The notes under the pieces are model-generated. The model was not told where the DNA came from and ran no database searches. It saw only the letters and a program-made list of their open reading frames with translations. Below are positions 20,797 through 28,748 of a stretch of 64,000 bases of DNA, piece by piece. Position 1 is the first letter of the stretch. Each line of letters opens with the position of its first letter. Origin of the DNA: Erwinia pyri (lineage in GTDB: Bacteria; Pseudomonadota; Gammaproteobacteria; Enterobacterales; Enterobacteriaceae); the NCBI RefSeq assembly GCF_030758455.1, contig NZ_CP132353.1, forward strand, positions 3,782,001-3,846,000. Reading direction: 5' to 3'. The position numbers were made by a program, and so were the translations under genes.

Positions 20797-20852
20797 CGTT
20801 CATTTCCTGACACACCAGCGCCGCTGGATCTTATGCCTGAATTACGCCATTT

Positions 20853-21440
20853 TTAGCCGTTTGTTTCGCGCCTGGCACTTTTGGGGCGAAAAGCTGCTAC
20901 CACCGCCTCGTGCGTTTCCACATAAGGGCCTTCCAGCAGCTGAATACAGTAAGGCACGCTGGCAAAAATGCCGTGAACTTTGGTTTTGCCCTCCGCATCC
21001 TTAAGGCCTTCCAGCGTCTCCTGAATCGACTTCGGCTGGCCGGGAAGGTTGATAATCAGCGACTGTTTACGGATCACTCCCACCTGACGGGAGAGGATCG
21101 CTGTCGGCACGAAGTTAAGGCTAATCTGGCGCATCTGTTCGCCAAACCCCGGCATCTCGCGGTCAGCAATTGCCAGCGTCGCATCGGGCGTCACGTCACG
21201 ACGAGCCGGTCCGGTTCCGCCAGTGGTCAGTACCAGCGGGCAGAATAATTCGTCTACCAGTTCGCAGATAGCCTGCTCAATCATCGGCTGTTCATCCGGT
21301 ACCAGCCGCTTTTCAATGGTGAATGGCGTAGCCAGCGCCTGCGAAAGCCAGGCCTCAAGCGCAGGCAAGCCCTGATCCTGATAGATGCCGTTGGCGGCGC
21401 GATCGGAAACTGAAATCAATCCTATACGTAGTGTATTCAT
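20853..21440 (-). CDS. mog: Molybdopterin adenylyltransferase
   Basis: Mog activates molybdopterin by adenylation before molybdenum insertion in cofactor synthesis. The 195-residue protein matches E. coli in length. It shows the MoaB/Mog fold motifs: 'ISVSDRAANGIYQDQG' near the N-terminus, 'LVLTTGGTGPARRDVTPDAT' (about 69-88) and 'LIINLPGQPKSIQETL'. It is a single gene between the MHS permease and talB, next to talB as in E. coli. Confidence 0.95.
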   Translation of the reverse strand: MNTLRIGLISVSDRAANGIYQDQGLPALEAWLSQALATPFTIEKRLVPDEQPMIEQAICELVDELFCPLVLTTGGTGPARRDVTPDATLAIADREMPGFGEQMRQISLNFVPTAILSRQVGVIRKQSLIINLPGQPKSIQETLEGLKDAEGKTKVHGIFASVPYCIQLLEGPYVETHEAVVAAFRPKSARRETNG

Positions 21441-21544
21441 CGTGTCGTCACTGTAGTTACGGCCACGCTTTAAGGGCGGACGCGGGTGTCGGGGGGAGTA
21501 AGAGGAAAGGATAAACTATTGCAAAGCGGGATGTACAGCGAGTG

Positions 21545-21572
21545 AAAAGAGTGGCCGGTATGCCAGCCACTC
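21545..21572 (-). terminator. Probable talB terminator
   Basis: GAGTGGC (21549-21555) and GCCACTC (21566-21572) pair around a ten-base loop and are followed on the minus strand by TTTT. It lies 9 bp after the talB stop. Confidence 0.6.
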
Positions 21573-21580
21573 TCAGCGGT

Positions 21581-22534
21581 TTACAGCAGGTCGGCAATCA
21601 TCTTGTCGAGTTTGCCCTGGTCGAGAGCAAAGTTACGAATGCCCTGCGCCAGTTTATCCACGGCCATTGGATCCTGGTTATGCTGCCACAGGAACTCAGA
21701 CTCGGTCATCTTCGCCGGACGCGCTTTCACTTCGCCAGCCCAGGAGAGTTTACGCTCCAGCGTGCCTTCAGTTTCCGCCAGCTCTTTCAGCAGACCTGGG
21801 GAGATGGTGAGACGGTCGCAGCCAGCCAGCTCAACGATTTCGCCGGTGTTACGGAAGCTTGCGCCCATCACCACTGTTTCATAGCCGTGCTGCTTGTAGT
21901 ATTCGTAGATTTCAGTGACGGAAACCACGCCCGGATCTTCATGCGGCGCGTACTCTTTCTTGTCGGTATTCGCTTTGTACCAGTCCAGAATACGGCCAAC
22001 GAAAGGAGAGATCAGGTAGACGCCAGCTTCGGCACAGGCACGCGCCTGAGCGAAAGAGAAGAGCAGCGTCAGGTTACAGTTGATGCCCTCTTTCTCCAGC
22101 TGCTCAGCGGCACGGATGCCCTGCCAGGTGGAGGCCAGTTTGATCAGGATACGGTCGTTGCTGATGCCCGCGTCGTTATAGAGTTTGATCAAAGAGCGGG
22201 CTTTGTTGATGCTGCCTTCAGTATCGTAAGAGAGGCGGGCATCGACTTCAGTGGAGATGCGGCCCGGGACCAGCTTCAGGATTTCCAGACCGATGTTGAC
22301 GGCCAGTTTATCCGCGGCAAAGTTGATCTGCTCTTCTTTTTTGCTGCTCTGATCGCGCGCCCAGCTCACCGCATCATCAATCAGCTTGCGGTATTCAGGG
22401 ATCTGCGCGGCGCTCAGGATCAGGGAAGGGTTAGTGGTTGCATCTTGCGGCTTGTAGAGCTTCATCGCTGCAATGTCGCCGGTATCGGCAACAACGGTAG
22501 TGAGTTGACGCAGGGAAGTCAGTTTGTCCGTCAT
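21581..22534 (-). CDS. talB: Transaldolase B
   Basis: Transaldolase moves a dihydroxyacetone unit between sugar phosphates in the non-oxidative pentose phosphate pathway. The 317-residue protein matches E. coli TalB from [10 protein letters not shown] onward. The Schiff-base lysine is Lys132 in '[12 protein letters not shown]'. The start at 22534 replaces a longer frame with 35 extra residues that do not belong to the family. It sits beside mog as in E. coli. Confidence 0.97.
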   Translation of the reverse strand: MTDKLTSLRQLTTVVADTGDIAAMKLYKPQDATTNPSLILSAAQIPEYRKLIDDAVSWARDQSSKKEEQINFAADKLAVNIGLEILKLVPGRISTEVDARLSYDTEGSINKARSLIKLYNDAGISNDRILIKLASTWQGIRAAEQLEKEGINCNLTLLFSFAQARACAEAGVYLISPFVGRILDWYKANTDKKEYAPHEDPGVVSVTEIYEYYKQHGYETVVMGASFRNTGEIVELAGCDRLTISPGLLKELAETEGTLERKLSWAGEVKARPAKMTESEFLWQHNQDPMAVDKLAQGIRNFALDQGKLDKMIADLL

Positions 22535-22724
22535 AGTTGTCATTCTCATCAGAGTAGAGTTATCGGGTTCTTGAAAATCTCTGCCACGGATAATATCACG
22601 CGAAACCCGCCATGCAAGGTAAGGTTTCCCGCAGGCCACGCAGTGCTAAATCGTGAATAAATGCGCAGAGAAATCAGCGGTAGCAATGGCAGCGATTACT
22701 CCTTTCGCCGCCTGTTTTTTGCTA

Positions 22725-22740
22725 AAGTAGTGCGCTACTT
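22725..22740. promoter_or_regulatory. 16-bp palindrome in the yaaA promoter region
   Basis: AAGTAG-TGCG-CTACTT is a perfect palindrome 26 bp before the yaaA start, so it would lie at or just downstream of the promoter. It might be an operator or a 5' hairpin. OxyR control of yaaA is known in E. coli, but this site does not resemble the OxyR consensus. Confidence 0.3.
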
Positions 22741-22766
22741 CGGCTTATTCACACAAGGACTCAGGC

Positions 22767-23543
22767 ATGTTGATGGTTATCTCCCCGGCCAAGACGCTGG
22801 ATTTTGACAGCCCGCTGGCGACCAAACGCTTCACCCAACCGGCGCTACTGGATGATTCCCAGAAACTGATTGAGATCGCGCGGCAGCTTACGCCTGCACA
22901 GATCGCCTCGCTGATGAGCATCAGCGATAAGCTGGCGGAGCTGAATGCCAACCGCTTCAATGACTGGCATCCCCCTTTTACGCCTGACAATGCCCGTCAG
23001 GCCATTCTGGCGTTTAAAGGCGATGTCTATACCGGCCTGCAGGCGGAAACGTTTAGTGAGAAAGAGTTCGATTTTGCCCAGCAGCATCTGCGTATGCTTT
23101 CCGGCCTCTATGGCCTGCTGCGGCCGCTCGATTTAATGCAGCCTTACCGCCTGGAAATGGGCATCAGGCTGGATAACCCGGCCGGGAAAGATCTCTACGC
23201 CTTTTGGGGCGACAGGCTGACTGAAGCGCTGAACGCCGCGCTGGCTGGACAGGGCGATGATGTGCTGATCAACCTGGCTTCCGATGAATATTTCAGAGCG
23301 GTGAAGCCGAAACAGCTCAATGGCCGCATTATCAAACCGGTTTTCCTGGATGAGAAAAACGGCAAATTCAAAGTCATCAGCTTCTACGCCAAAAAAGCGC
23401 GTGGCCTGATGAGTCGCTATGTGATCCAACAGGGCCTGACCAAACCCGACCAGCTGAAAAACTTTGATGTTGCTGGATACCTCTATTCAGCTGAAGAGAG
23501 TAATGAAACCGATCTGGTGTTTAAACGCCGCGAACAGCCATAA
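22767..23543 (+). CDS. yaaA: Peroxide stress protein YaaA (UPF0246)
   Basis: YaaA lowers intracellular free iron during hydrogen peroxide stress in E. coli and binds DNA; its exact chemistry is unsettled. The 258-residue protein starts [16 protein letters not shown] and has the family blocks '[22 protein letters not shown]', '[14 protein letters not shown]' and '[13 protein letters not shown]'. The length equals the E. coli protein. It is transcribed alone, divergent from talB. Confidence 0.95.
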   Translation: MLMVISPAKTLDFDSPLATKRFTQPALLDDSQKLIEIARQLTPAQIASLMSISDKLAELNANRFNDWHPPFTPDNARQAILAFKGDVYTGLQAETFSEKEFDFAQQHLRMLSGLYGLLRPLDLMQPYRLEMGIRLDNPAGKDLYAFWGDRLTEALNAALAGQGDDVLINLASDEYFRAVKPKQLNGRIIKPVFLDEKNGKFKVISFYAKKARGLMSRYVIQQGLTKPDQLKNFDVAGYLYSAEESNETDLVFKRREQP

Positions 23544-23558
23544 CTTCTGCATATAGTT

Positions 23559-23576
23559 GGGGCGGCTCAGCGCCCC
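23559..23576 (+). terminator. Possible yaaA terminator
   Basis: GGGGCG-GCTCAG-CGCCCC is a perfect 6-bp hairpin 15 bp after yaaA. The T-run begins about ten bases later after TAATCGCCCC, so termination may be weak. Confidence 0.4.
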
Positions 23577-23632
23577 TAATCGCCCCTTTTTCTCCTCCAG
23601 CCATAGCCTTTTTTTATAAGCCATTTTGTGAC

Positions 23633-23660
23633 AGAACCATTACAACCTGCGGGTCACTCA
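23633..23660 (+). promoter_or_regulatory. HrpL-type promoter (hrp box)
   Basis: AGAACC (23633-23638), 16 bases, then CACTCA (23655-23660). The hrp-box consensus in Erwinia and Pseudomonas is GGAACC-N15/16-CCACNNA; only the first G and the first C of the second block differ. It lies 30 bp before the ATG at 23690, right for an HrpL-driven transcript, and directly precedes a type III chaperone-effector pair, which supports function. Confidence 0.7.
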
Positions 23661-23689
23661 AGGCGTAATCAGCTATGGGGGGGAAGAGT

Positions 23690-24691
23690 ATGGATCAGCA
23701 GGGGTTAGAGAGAACCATCCGCGATCGGATGTGGCAGGCGAGCCATCAACAGGATGAAAACACCCGGGCGGGCGACTGGCACAATCCACTGCCAGAGTCG
23801 GCCAGAGAGTGGCTGATAGCTGCGGCGGCGCAGTTTGGCGTGGATGAGGCGCAGCAGCAGCAGTTTGCCGCCAGCGGCGTGATCCGGCTGGATGCGCTGC
23901 ACATCATTCTGATTTGCCAGAGCGAGGCGCCGGTGCCAATGTGGCTGGCGGTGGGTATTCTGCCTGCGCCAGACGCGCTTCATCCTGAGGTCTGGCAGGA
24001 GGCGCTGCTGCGGGCCAACGATGTGGCGATGGCGATGAACGGCATCAGCCTTGCTCTCGATCGGCAGGGTTCAGCCCTGCTGACCAGGCCGCTGGCATTT
24101 GATCTGCCTGACCAACCGGATGCGCTGGCGAGCGTGATGAATGATTTTAATTCACTCGCTTCAAGCCTGATTGATCTGCTGCTTTCGCTGGGTCAGCCAC
24201 CGGCCGTTGCACCAGAAGAAGCTCTGCCGCTTCCCGGCTGGATTGCTGGCTGGCAGCAGCAGTTAACAGAGCGTATGGATGCGCTGGCCCGGGAGGCCAT
24301 TACCACCAACTGGCACTATCCCCTTCTTCAACAAACATTCGCCCTGTTGGACCTGTCACAGGAAAGCTATCTGCTGGATGGCTGCTTCTGCAAACTCTCC
24401 TTCCCGGAACGTCCAGTCTCGGTGCTTGCCGACGGCGATCAACGCCACCTTTTGATCTCTGCGCCGCTGGATCTGGCGATAACGCCAGGCGATGAGCAGC
24501 GGCACTATCTGGCTGCTAACCATGAGCTTCGGCTGTTCACCCACTGCTCGCTGGCGCTGTGCGGAGAGAGCATCTGCCTGGTGAGCCGCTGGGATTCGCT
24601 GGGGCTGACTGCTGCCGATTTCGCCAGCTGGCTGGCCGATTTTATGACGCTAACCGTGGCGTTTGATCGCCGCCATCAAAGTGCTGCCTGA
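23690..24691 (+). CDS. Type III secretion chaperone with two CesT-like domains
   Basis: A 333-residue acidic protein made of two regions with the CesT chaperone pattern, about 35-170 and 205-330. Each has a strand-rich half followed by a conserved 'L-x-A-N' helix ('LLRANDVAMAMNGISLAL' at 107-123, 'YLAANHELRLFTHCSLAL' at 273-290). Single CesT chaperones are about 130-170 residues and act as dimers, so this looks like a fused pair. It would bind the effector encoded 16 bp downstream and keep it secretion-ready in the cytoplasm. The ATG at 23690 is chosen over 23675: it follows GGGGAAGAG, and the earlier ATG would leave almost no leader after the hrp box. No named homologue recognised. Confidence 0.7.
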   Translation: MDQQGLERTIRDRMWQASHQQDENTRAGDWHNPLPESAREWLIAAAAQFGVDEAQQQQFAASGVIRLDALHIILICQSEAPVPMWLAVGILPAPDALHPEVWQEALLRANDVAMAMNGISLALDRQGSALLTRPLAFDLPDQPDALASVMNDFNSLASSLIDLLLSLGQPPAVAPEEALPLPGWIAGWQQQLTERMDALAREAITTNWHYPLLQQTFALLDLSQESYLLDGCFCKLSFPERPVSVLADGDQRHLLISAPLDLAITPGDEQRHYLAANHELRLFTHCSLALCGESICLVSRWDSLGLTAADFASWLADFMTLTVAFDRRHQSAA

Positions 24692-24707
24692 ACGGAGGAG
24701 AGAGGCC

Positions 24708-26468
24708 ATGAGTAATTCAATTCAACAGGTTCCCGGTCAGTTTCAGATGAACAGGCCCGGCTCACGCGGTGATGAGGAGAGCGGCCCCCGGCCCGACAAT
24801 GGCCCCGGGCGCGCCGCCAGAGCTGCTGCCAGCGCAGGGCAGTTTTTCTCCGGGCTGGCGGAAGGAGGCACTGCCCTTGCGGGCCGGGGATCCACTGCCG
24901 CCTGGAACGGCATGAAATCGGGAGGAAATGTTGCCTGGGAAAGCACCAAGACGGTGGGGAATGCCACCTGGGGCGGAGTGAAAAGCAGCGGCAACCTGGC
25001 TTTAACCGGTGCCAAAATAGCGAGCAATGCCGGTCTGAAAGGAGCAAAAATAGCCGGAAAAACAGGCTGGAACGACACCAAATCATCGGCTGTTGCCCTG
25101 GGTAAATTCACCCTTGCTCCGCTACAAAATAAGGCCTGGGGTGCGCTGGGCGGCCATGCCTTACAGCAGATGATTACCTGCGGCCTGCCCACCATGATGC
25201 GCGAGGAGGCTTTTATCGAAGCCTACAATATGTTGCTGCCTCATCTGGCAGAAAAACATCCCGCTGCCGCTGTTGGCCTGCAGGCTGCCGTCTCGCTTGC
25301 CAATATCGCGGCTCAGATCCATATCCGTGAACCCCGCCTGGAAAGGGATCCGCAGCAAAATCAGGTGGCGGTGCGCGGGCAGTTTGGCCTCAGCCCCGAT
25401 CGGGCCGGGGTGATGCAGCGCGATAAACCCGCGGAATGGAATCGCCTCAGCGAACAAACGAAAACCGACTCAAAACGCGTTACCGGGCAGCAGATTGCAG
25501 CAGAACTGATGAATGTGGGCATGTCGATGGCGGGCGCGCTGACCGGGAATCCCGGCCTGACGGCGCGCGTGCTCAGCACCCAGCTGCGTAATGTTATCTA
25601 CGCCGGTACGCGGGAATCTTTGCAGGCCACCGGCAGCATGGTCGCCTCCCGTGACGGCAAAGCCAGCTACGGCGTCAGCGATGCCAATATGAGCACCAAT
25701 GGCGCCTGGTACACGCTGAATACGCTGGCGATGGGCATGCTGCAGGATGGTCTGATTCAAAAAGCGCTGCCGAAAGGCTATACCGTCTCCGGCCCGGAGA
25801 TCCGCGATGCGTCGGGCCAACGTCTGAGCGGTAAAGCGCTGCATGAGATGGGCGCGATCGTCTCCGCCCTGCGCGCCGCCTGTAATACGGTGATTGAAAC
25901 CGGCGATGCTTTTTTAGGTAAGCATTACGACGCTAAACAGGTCGGCGATTCGCAAAAGTTCTCCCCTTCCCTGCCGATGAAAGATTATGGTCGCCTGCTG
26001 GACCACTCCATTGCCCGTCTTAGCTGGAACAATTTTGCCAACGGCAGCACGCTCGCCTCCCAGCAGATTATGAATGCCATAACCAAAGGGAATATGTCGC
26101 CGCTGCTTTCCAGCCTGTTCAACAATGCCGGCACCGCCGCCGCGTTTGGGCTGACCTATAAGGTGGTAAACCAGATCTATCAGGCGCACAGCAAGGTTCG
26201 TGGCGCCGTTGCCGCAGAGAGTCAAAACCCGACCAGCACCCAGAACCAGGCTTCGCTCACTGCCGCCGCTGGAAACCAGGCTACCACCAGTACAGGCAAT
26301 CAGAACCAGGTTACGCTTACCGCCGCCCCGGCAAACCAACCCACGACCACGGGTACGCTGGCCTCATCAGGGCAAAATCCCACAGGTAACTCATCGGCCA
26401 TTGCAACAGCCGGCGGCAGCTCATCGGGTACAGCACAGCAGAGGATTACTGGAGGGTCGGACAGTTGA
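24708..26468 (+). CDS. Putative type III secreted effector
   Basis: A 586-residue protein with no recognised enzyme domain. The N-terminus has no Sec signal; it is polar and Ser/Gln/Asn/Pro-rich (MSNSIQQVPGQFQMNRPGSR), as in type III secreted proteins. Residues 63-128 hold six tandem 11-residue repeats of the form N-x-A-W-x-x-x-K-x-x-G. The middle (about 140-480) is Ala/Gly-rich and helical, with 'MNVGMSMAGALTGNPGLTARVL'-like stretches; the last 80 residues are Gln/Asn/Thr/Ser-rich with a twofold 20-residue repeat. The start at 24708 follows GGAGGAGAG. Linkage to a CesT-type chaperone and an hrp box suggests a HrpL-controlled effector or translocation accessory protein; the family is unknown to me. 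Confidence 0.6.
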   Translation: MSNSIQQVPGQFQMNRPGSRGDEESGPRPDNGPGRAARAAASAGQFFSGLAEGGTALAGRGSTAAWNGMKSGGNVAWESTKTVGNATWGGVKSSGNLALTGAKIASNAGLKGAKIAGKTGWNDTKSSAVALGKFTLAPLQNKAWGALGGHALQQMITCGLPTMMREEAFIEAYNMLLPHLAEKHPAAAVGLQAAVSLANIAAQIHIREPRLERDPQQNQVAVRGQFGLSPDRAGVMQRDKPAEWNRLSEQTKTDSKRVTGQQIAAELMNVGMSMAGALTGNPGLTARVLSTQLRNVIYAGTRESLQATGSMVASRDGKASYGVSDANMSTNGAWYTLNTLAMGMLQDGLIQKALPKGYTVSGPEIRDASGQRLSGKALHEMGAIVSALRAACNTVIETGDAFLGKHYDAKQVGDSQKFSPSLPMKDYGRLLDHSIARLSWNNFANGSTLASQQIMNAITKGNMSPLLSSLFNNAGTAAAFGLTYKVVNQIYQAHSKVRGAVAAESQNPTSTQNQASLTAAAGNQATTSTGNQNQVTLTAAPANQPTTTGTLASSGQNPTGNSSAIATAGGSSSGTAQQRITGGSDS

Positions 26469-26493
26469 AAAAACGGCCCTGTGCAGGGCCGTT
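26467..26493 (-). terminator. thr operon terminator
   Basis: AACGGCCCT-GTGC-AGGGCCGTT is a perfect 9-bp hairpin; on the minus strand it runs into TTTTTTCAACTG. It lies between the convergent thrC and effector genes. Confidence 0.85.
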
Positions 26494-26526
26494 GGAGATC
26501 GTTGACGCTGTGTTACGCGATTGAGG

Positions 26527-27813
26527 TTACTTGTGCAGCAGGAAATCACGCAGCGCAGCGAAATCTGCTGCCATCTTGTGCGACAGCAGCGGCAGGTTAG
26601 CGCGATCCGCCAGCTCCTGCGGAACAGGCAGCTTGCGGTCGAGGATCTCTTCCACGCTTTCGATAAACTTAGCGGGATGCGCGGTGCCCAGGAACAGACC
26701 AAACTCCCCTTCCTCAAGCTGATCGCGCAGCATACGGTAAGCGATGGCTGCGTGAGGTTCAGAGATATAACCCAGGTCAGCCAGCTCGCGCATGGTGGCT
26801 TTGGTGGTTTCGTCATCCACCGCGCCGTAGCCGAGATCGGTCAGGCGCCAGGTCTTACGGCGGAAAATCTCTTCCACACGCGGCCAGTTGTTTGGCTGGC
26901 TGACATCCATGGCGTTTGACAGAGTGGAAACGGTTGCGTTAGGCAGCCATTCGCTGTTTACCAGAAAGCGCGGTACGGTATCGTTGGCGTTGGTCGCCGC
27001 GATAAAACGCTTCACCGGCAGGCCAAGCGACTTCGCCAGCAGGCCCGCCGTCAGGTCGCCAAAGTTGCCGCTCGGGACGGAAATCACCAGCTGATTGCGC
27101 TTCTCCTGCGGTAGCTGAGCAACCGCTTCAAAGTAGTAGCAAATCTGCGCCAGCAGGCGGCTGATGTTGATGGAGTTAGCGGAGTTCAGGCCAATCGCCT
27201 TTTTCAGCGGCTCGTCATCAAACGCCTGCTTCACCAGAGACTGACAGGCGTCAAAGTCCCCTTCAATGGCGATAGTCTGGATGTTGCCGCCCAGAGTACA
27301 GAACAATTTTTCCTGCAGCGGACTGATTTTGCCCTGAGGATAGAGGATCACTACCCGCACGTTATCCATGCCGTAGAAAGCGTGGGCGACCGCTGCGCCG
27401 GTATCCCCGGAGGTGGCGGTGAGGATAGTAATCTTCTCATCGGCTCCGCTGACGTAAGAGAGCATCTGCGCCATAAAGCGGCCGCCAAAGTCCTTAAAGG
27501 CGAGCGTTGGCCCGTGGAACAGCTCCAGCGCGGAGATATCATCAGTGACTTTTTTCACCGGCGCCGGGAAGCTGAAGGCCGTTTTCAGGCGATCGTGCAG
27601 CTGATGCGGCGCAATTTCATCACCAATATAAGCAGAGAGAATTTTGCTGCTGCGGGTAACGAAATCCATTTCCAGCATCTCATCGATGTCGGTGAGCTCA
27701 AACTCCGGCAGCTCCAGCGGAAAGAACAGCCCCTGCTGGCTGCCCAGACCCTGTTTAACGGCCTGCGAGAAGCTGACCTGCTCGTTGTGATCCTTCAGAT
27801 TATACAGTTTCAT
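26527..27813 (-). CDS. thrC: Threonine synthase
   Basis: ThrC converts O-phosphohomoserine to threonine using pyridoxal phosphate. The 428-residue protein matches E. coli in length. The PLP lysine is Lys107 in 'GPTLAFKDFGGRF'; 'TSGDTGAAVAHAFYG' and 'SVPSGNFGDLTAGLLAKSLG' form the phosphate-binding regions. It is the last gene of thrLABC, 3 bp after thrB, and is followed by an intrinsic terminator. Confidence 0.98.
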   Translation of the reverse strand: MKLYNLKDHNEQVSFSQAVKQGLGSQQGLFFPLELPEFELTDIDEMLEMDFVTRSSKILSAYIGDEIAPHQLHDRLKTAFSFPAPVKKVTDDISALELFHGPTLAFKDFGGRFMAQMLSYVSGADEKITILTATSGDTGAAVAHAFYGMDNVRVVILYPQGKISPLQEKLFCTLGGNIQTIAIEGDFDACQSLVKQAFDDEPLKKAIGLNSANSINISRLLAQICYYFEAVAQLPQEKRNQLVISVPSGNFGDLTAGLLAKSLGLPVKRFIAATNANDTVPRFLVNSEWLPNATVSTLSNAMDVSQPNNWPRVEEIFRRKTWRLTDLGYGAVDDETTKATMRELADLGYISEPHAAIAYRMLRDQLEEGEFGLFLGTAHPAKFIESVEEILDRKLPVPQELADRANLPLLSHKMAADFAALRDFLLHK

Positions 27814-27816
27814 GCG

Positions 27817-28746
27817 TTATCCCAGTTTACGTGCGCCTGCCGTATCAATGCGGCAGATGTGAACGAAGCCTTCATCATTTTGCAGATAGTGCTGGCTGAG
27901 CCAGTCGGCCATGCGCTGTGCGGTATCCGGTTGGTCACAAACCGCGAACAGCGTAGGGCCGGAACCCGATATGCCGCAGGCCAGCGCGCCAATATCCTGC
28001 GCGGCCTGGCGGGCTTCTGCAAATCCCGGTAACAGCCTGGTGCGGTAAGGCTCGGCGATCACATCGCGCATCAGCTTTGCCGCCAGCGCTGGCTGCTGCG
28101 TATGGCAGGCATGAATAAACCCACCCAGGTAGCGACCATGCTTAATAATCTCTTCTTTACGGTACTGTGCGGGCAGAATAGCGCGCGCTTCCGCGGTAGA
28201 AACCTTGATACCAGGGTAAGCCATCACCCACAGCCACTCCTCAAAGCCTGGCACCTGCTGGCTGATAATCCCATTTTCCTCCAGCATCAGCTGAATGCCG
28301 CCGAGGAAGCAGGGGGCTACGTTATCATAATGCACGCTACCGGAAATACGCCCTTCCAGCTCGCCCATCAGCGCCAGCAGTTCGGTGTCGCTGAGCGGCT
28401 TGCCGCAGTGTTCATTCATCGCCATCAAACCCGCCACTACGGAGCAGGCGCTGGATCCCAGGCCCGATCCGATCGGCATATTTTTTTCCAGCGTCATCGC
28501 CACCGGCACGCGTTTGCCAATCGCTTCACAGAAGCGATCCCAGCATTGCCAGACAATGTTCTCTTCTGCTTTATCAGGCAGCTTGCTGACAAAGCGCCCC
28601 TCGTTGCGCAGGCTGAATTCGCTGGCCGCTTCCACCGTGACGCAATCCCCTAACAGGGAACCATCCACCGGTGAGACTGCCGCACCCAGTACATCAAAGC
28701 CCACGCTGACGTTGCCAATTGAGGCAGGGGCATAAATCTTGACCAT
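27817..28746 (-). CDS. thrB: Homoserine kinase
   Basis: ThrB phosphorylates homoserine, the step before threonine synthase. It is a 309-residue GHMP kinase with the ATP loop [10 protein letters not shown] at residues 91-100 and a C-terminal '[13 protein letters not shown]' motif. The start at 28746 (MVKIYAPAS) is chosen over a frame seven residues longer by family length. It lies 2 bp after thrA. Confidence 0.97.
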   Translation of the reverse strand: MVKIYAPASIGNVSVGFDVLGAAVSPVDGSLLGDCVTVEAASEFSLRNEGRFVSKLPDKAEENIVWQCWDRFCEAIGKRVPVAMTLEKNMPIGSGLGSSACSVVAGLMAMNEHCGKPLSDTELLALMGELEGRISGSVHYDNVAPCFLGGIQLMLEENGIISQQVPGFEEWLWVMAYPGIKVSTAEARAILPAQYRKEEIIKHGRYLGGFIHACHTQQPALAAKLMRDVIAEPYRTRLLPGFAEARQAAQDIGALACGISGSGPTLFAVCDQPDTAQRMADWLSQHYLQNDEGFVHICRIDTAGARKLG

Positions 28747-28748
28747 TC

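Noticed and set aside
21542-22660. 372-residue open frame opposite talB
   Set aside because: Antisense shadow of talB running through its terminator and promoter.
24663-24707. Upstream start for the effector gene
   Set aside because: The first ATG lies inside the chaperone gene with no ribosome binding site; the ATG at 24708 follows GGAGGAG.
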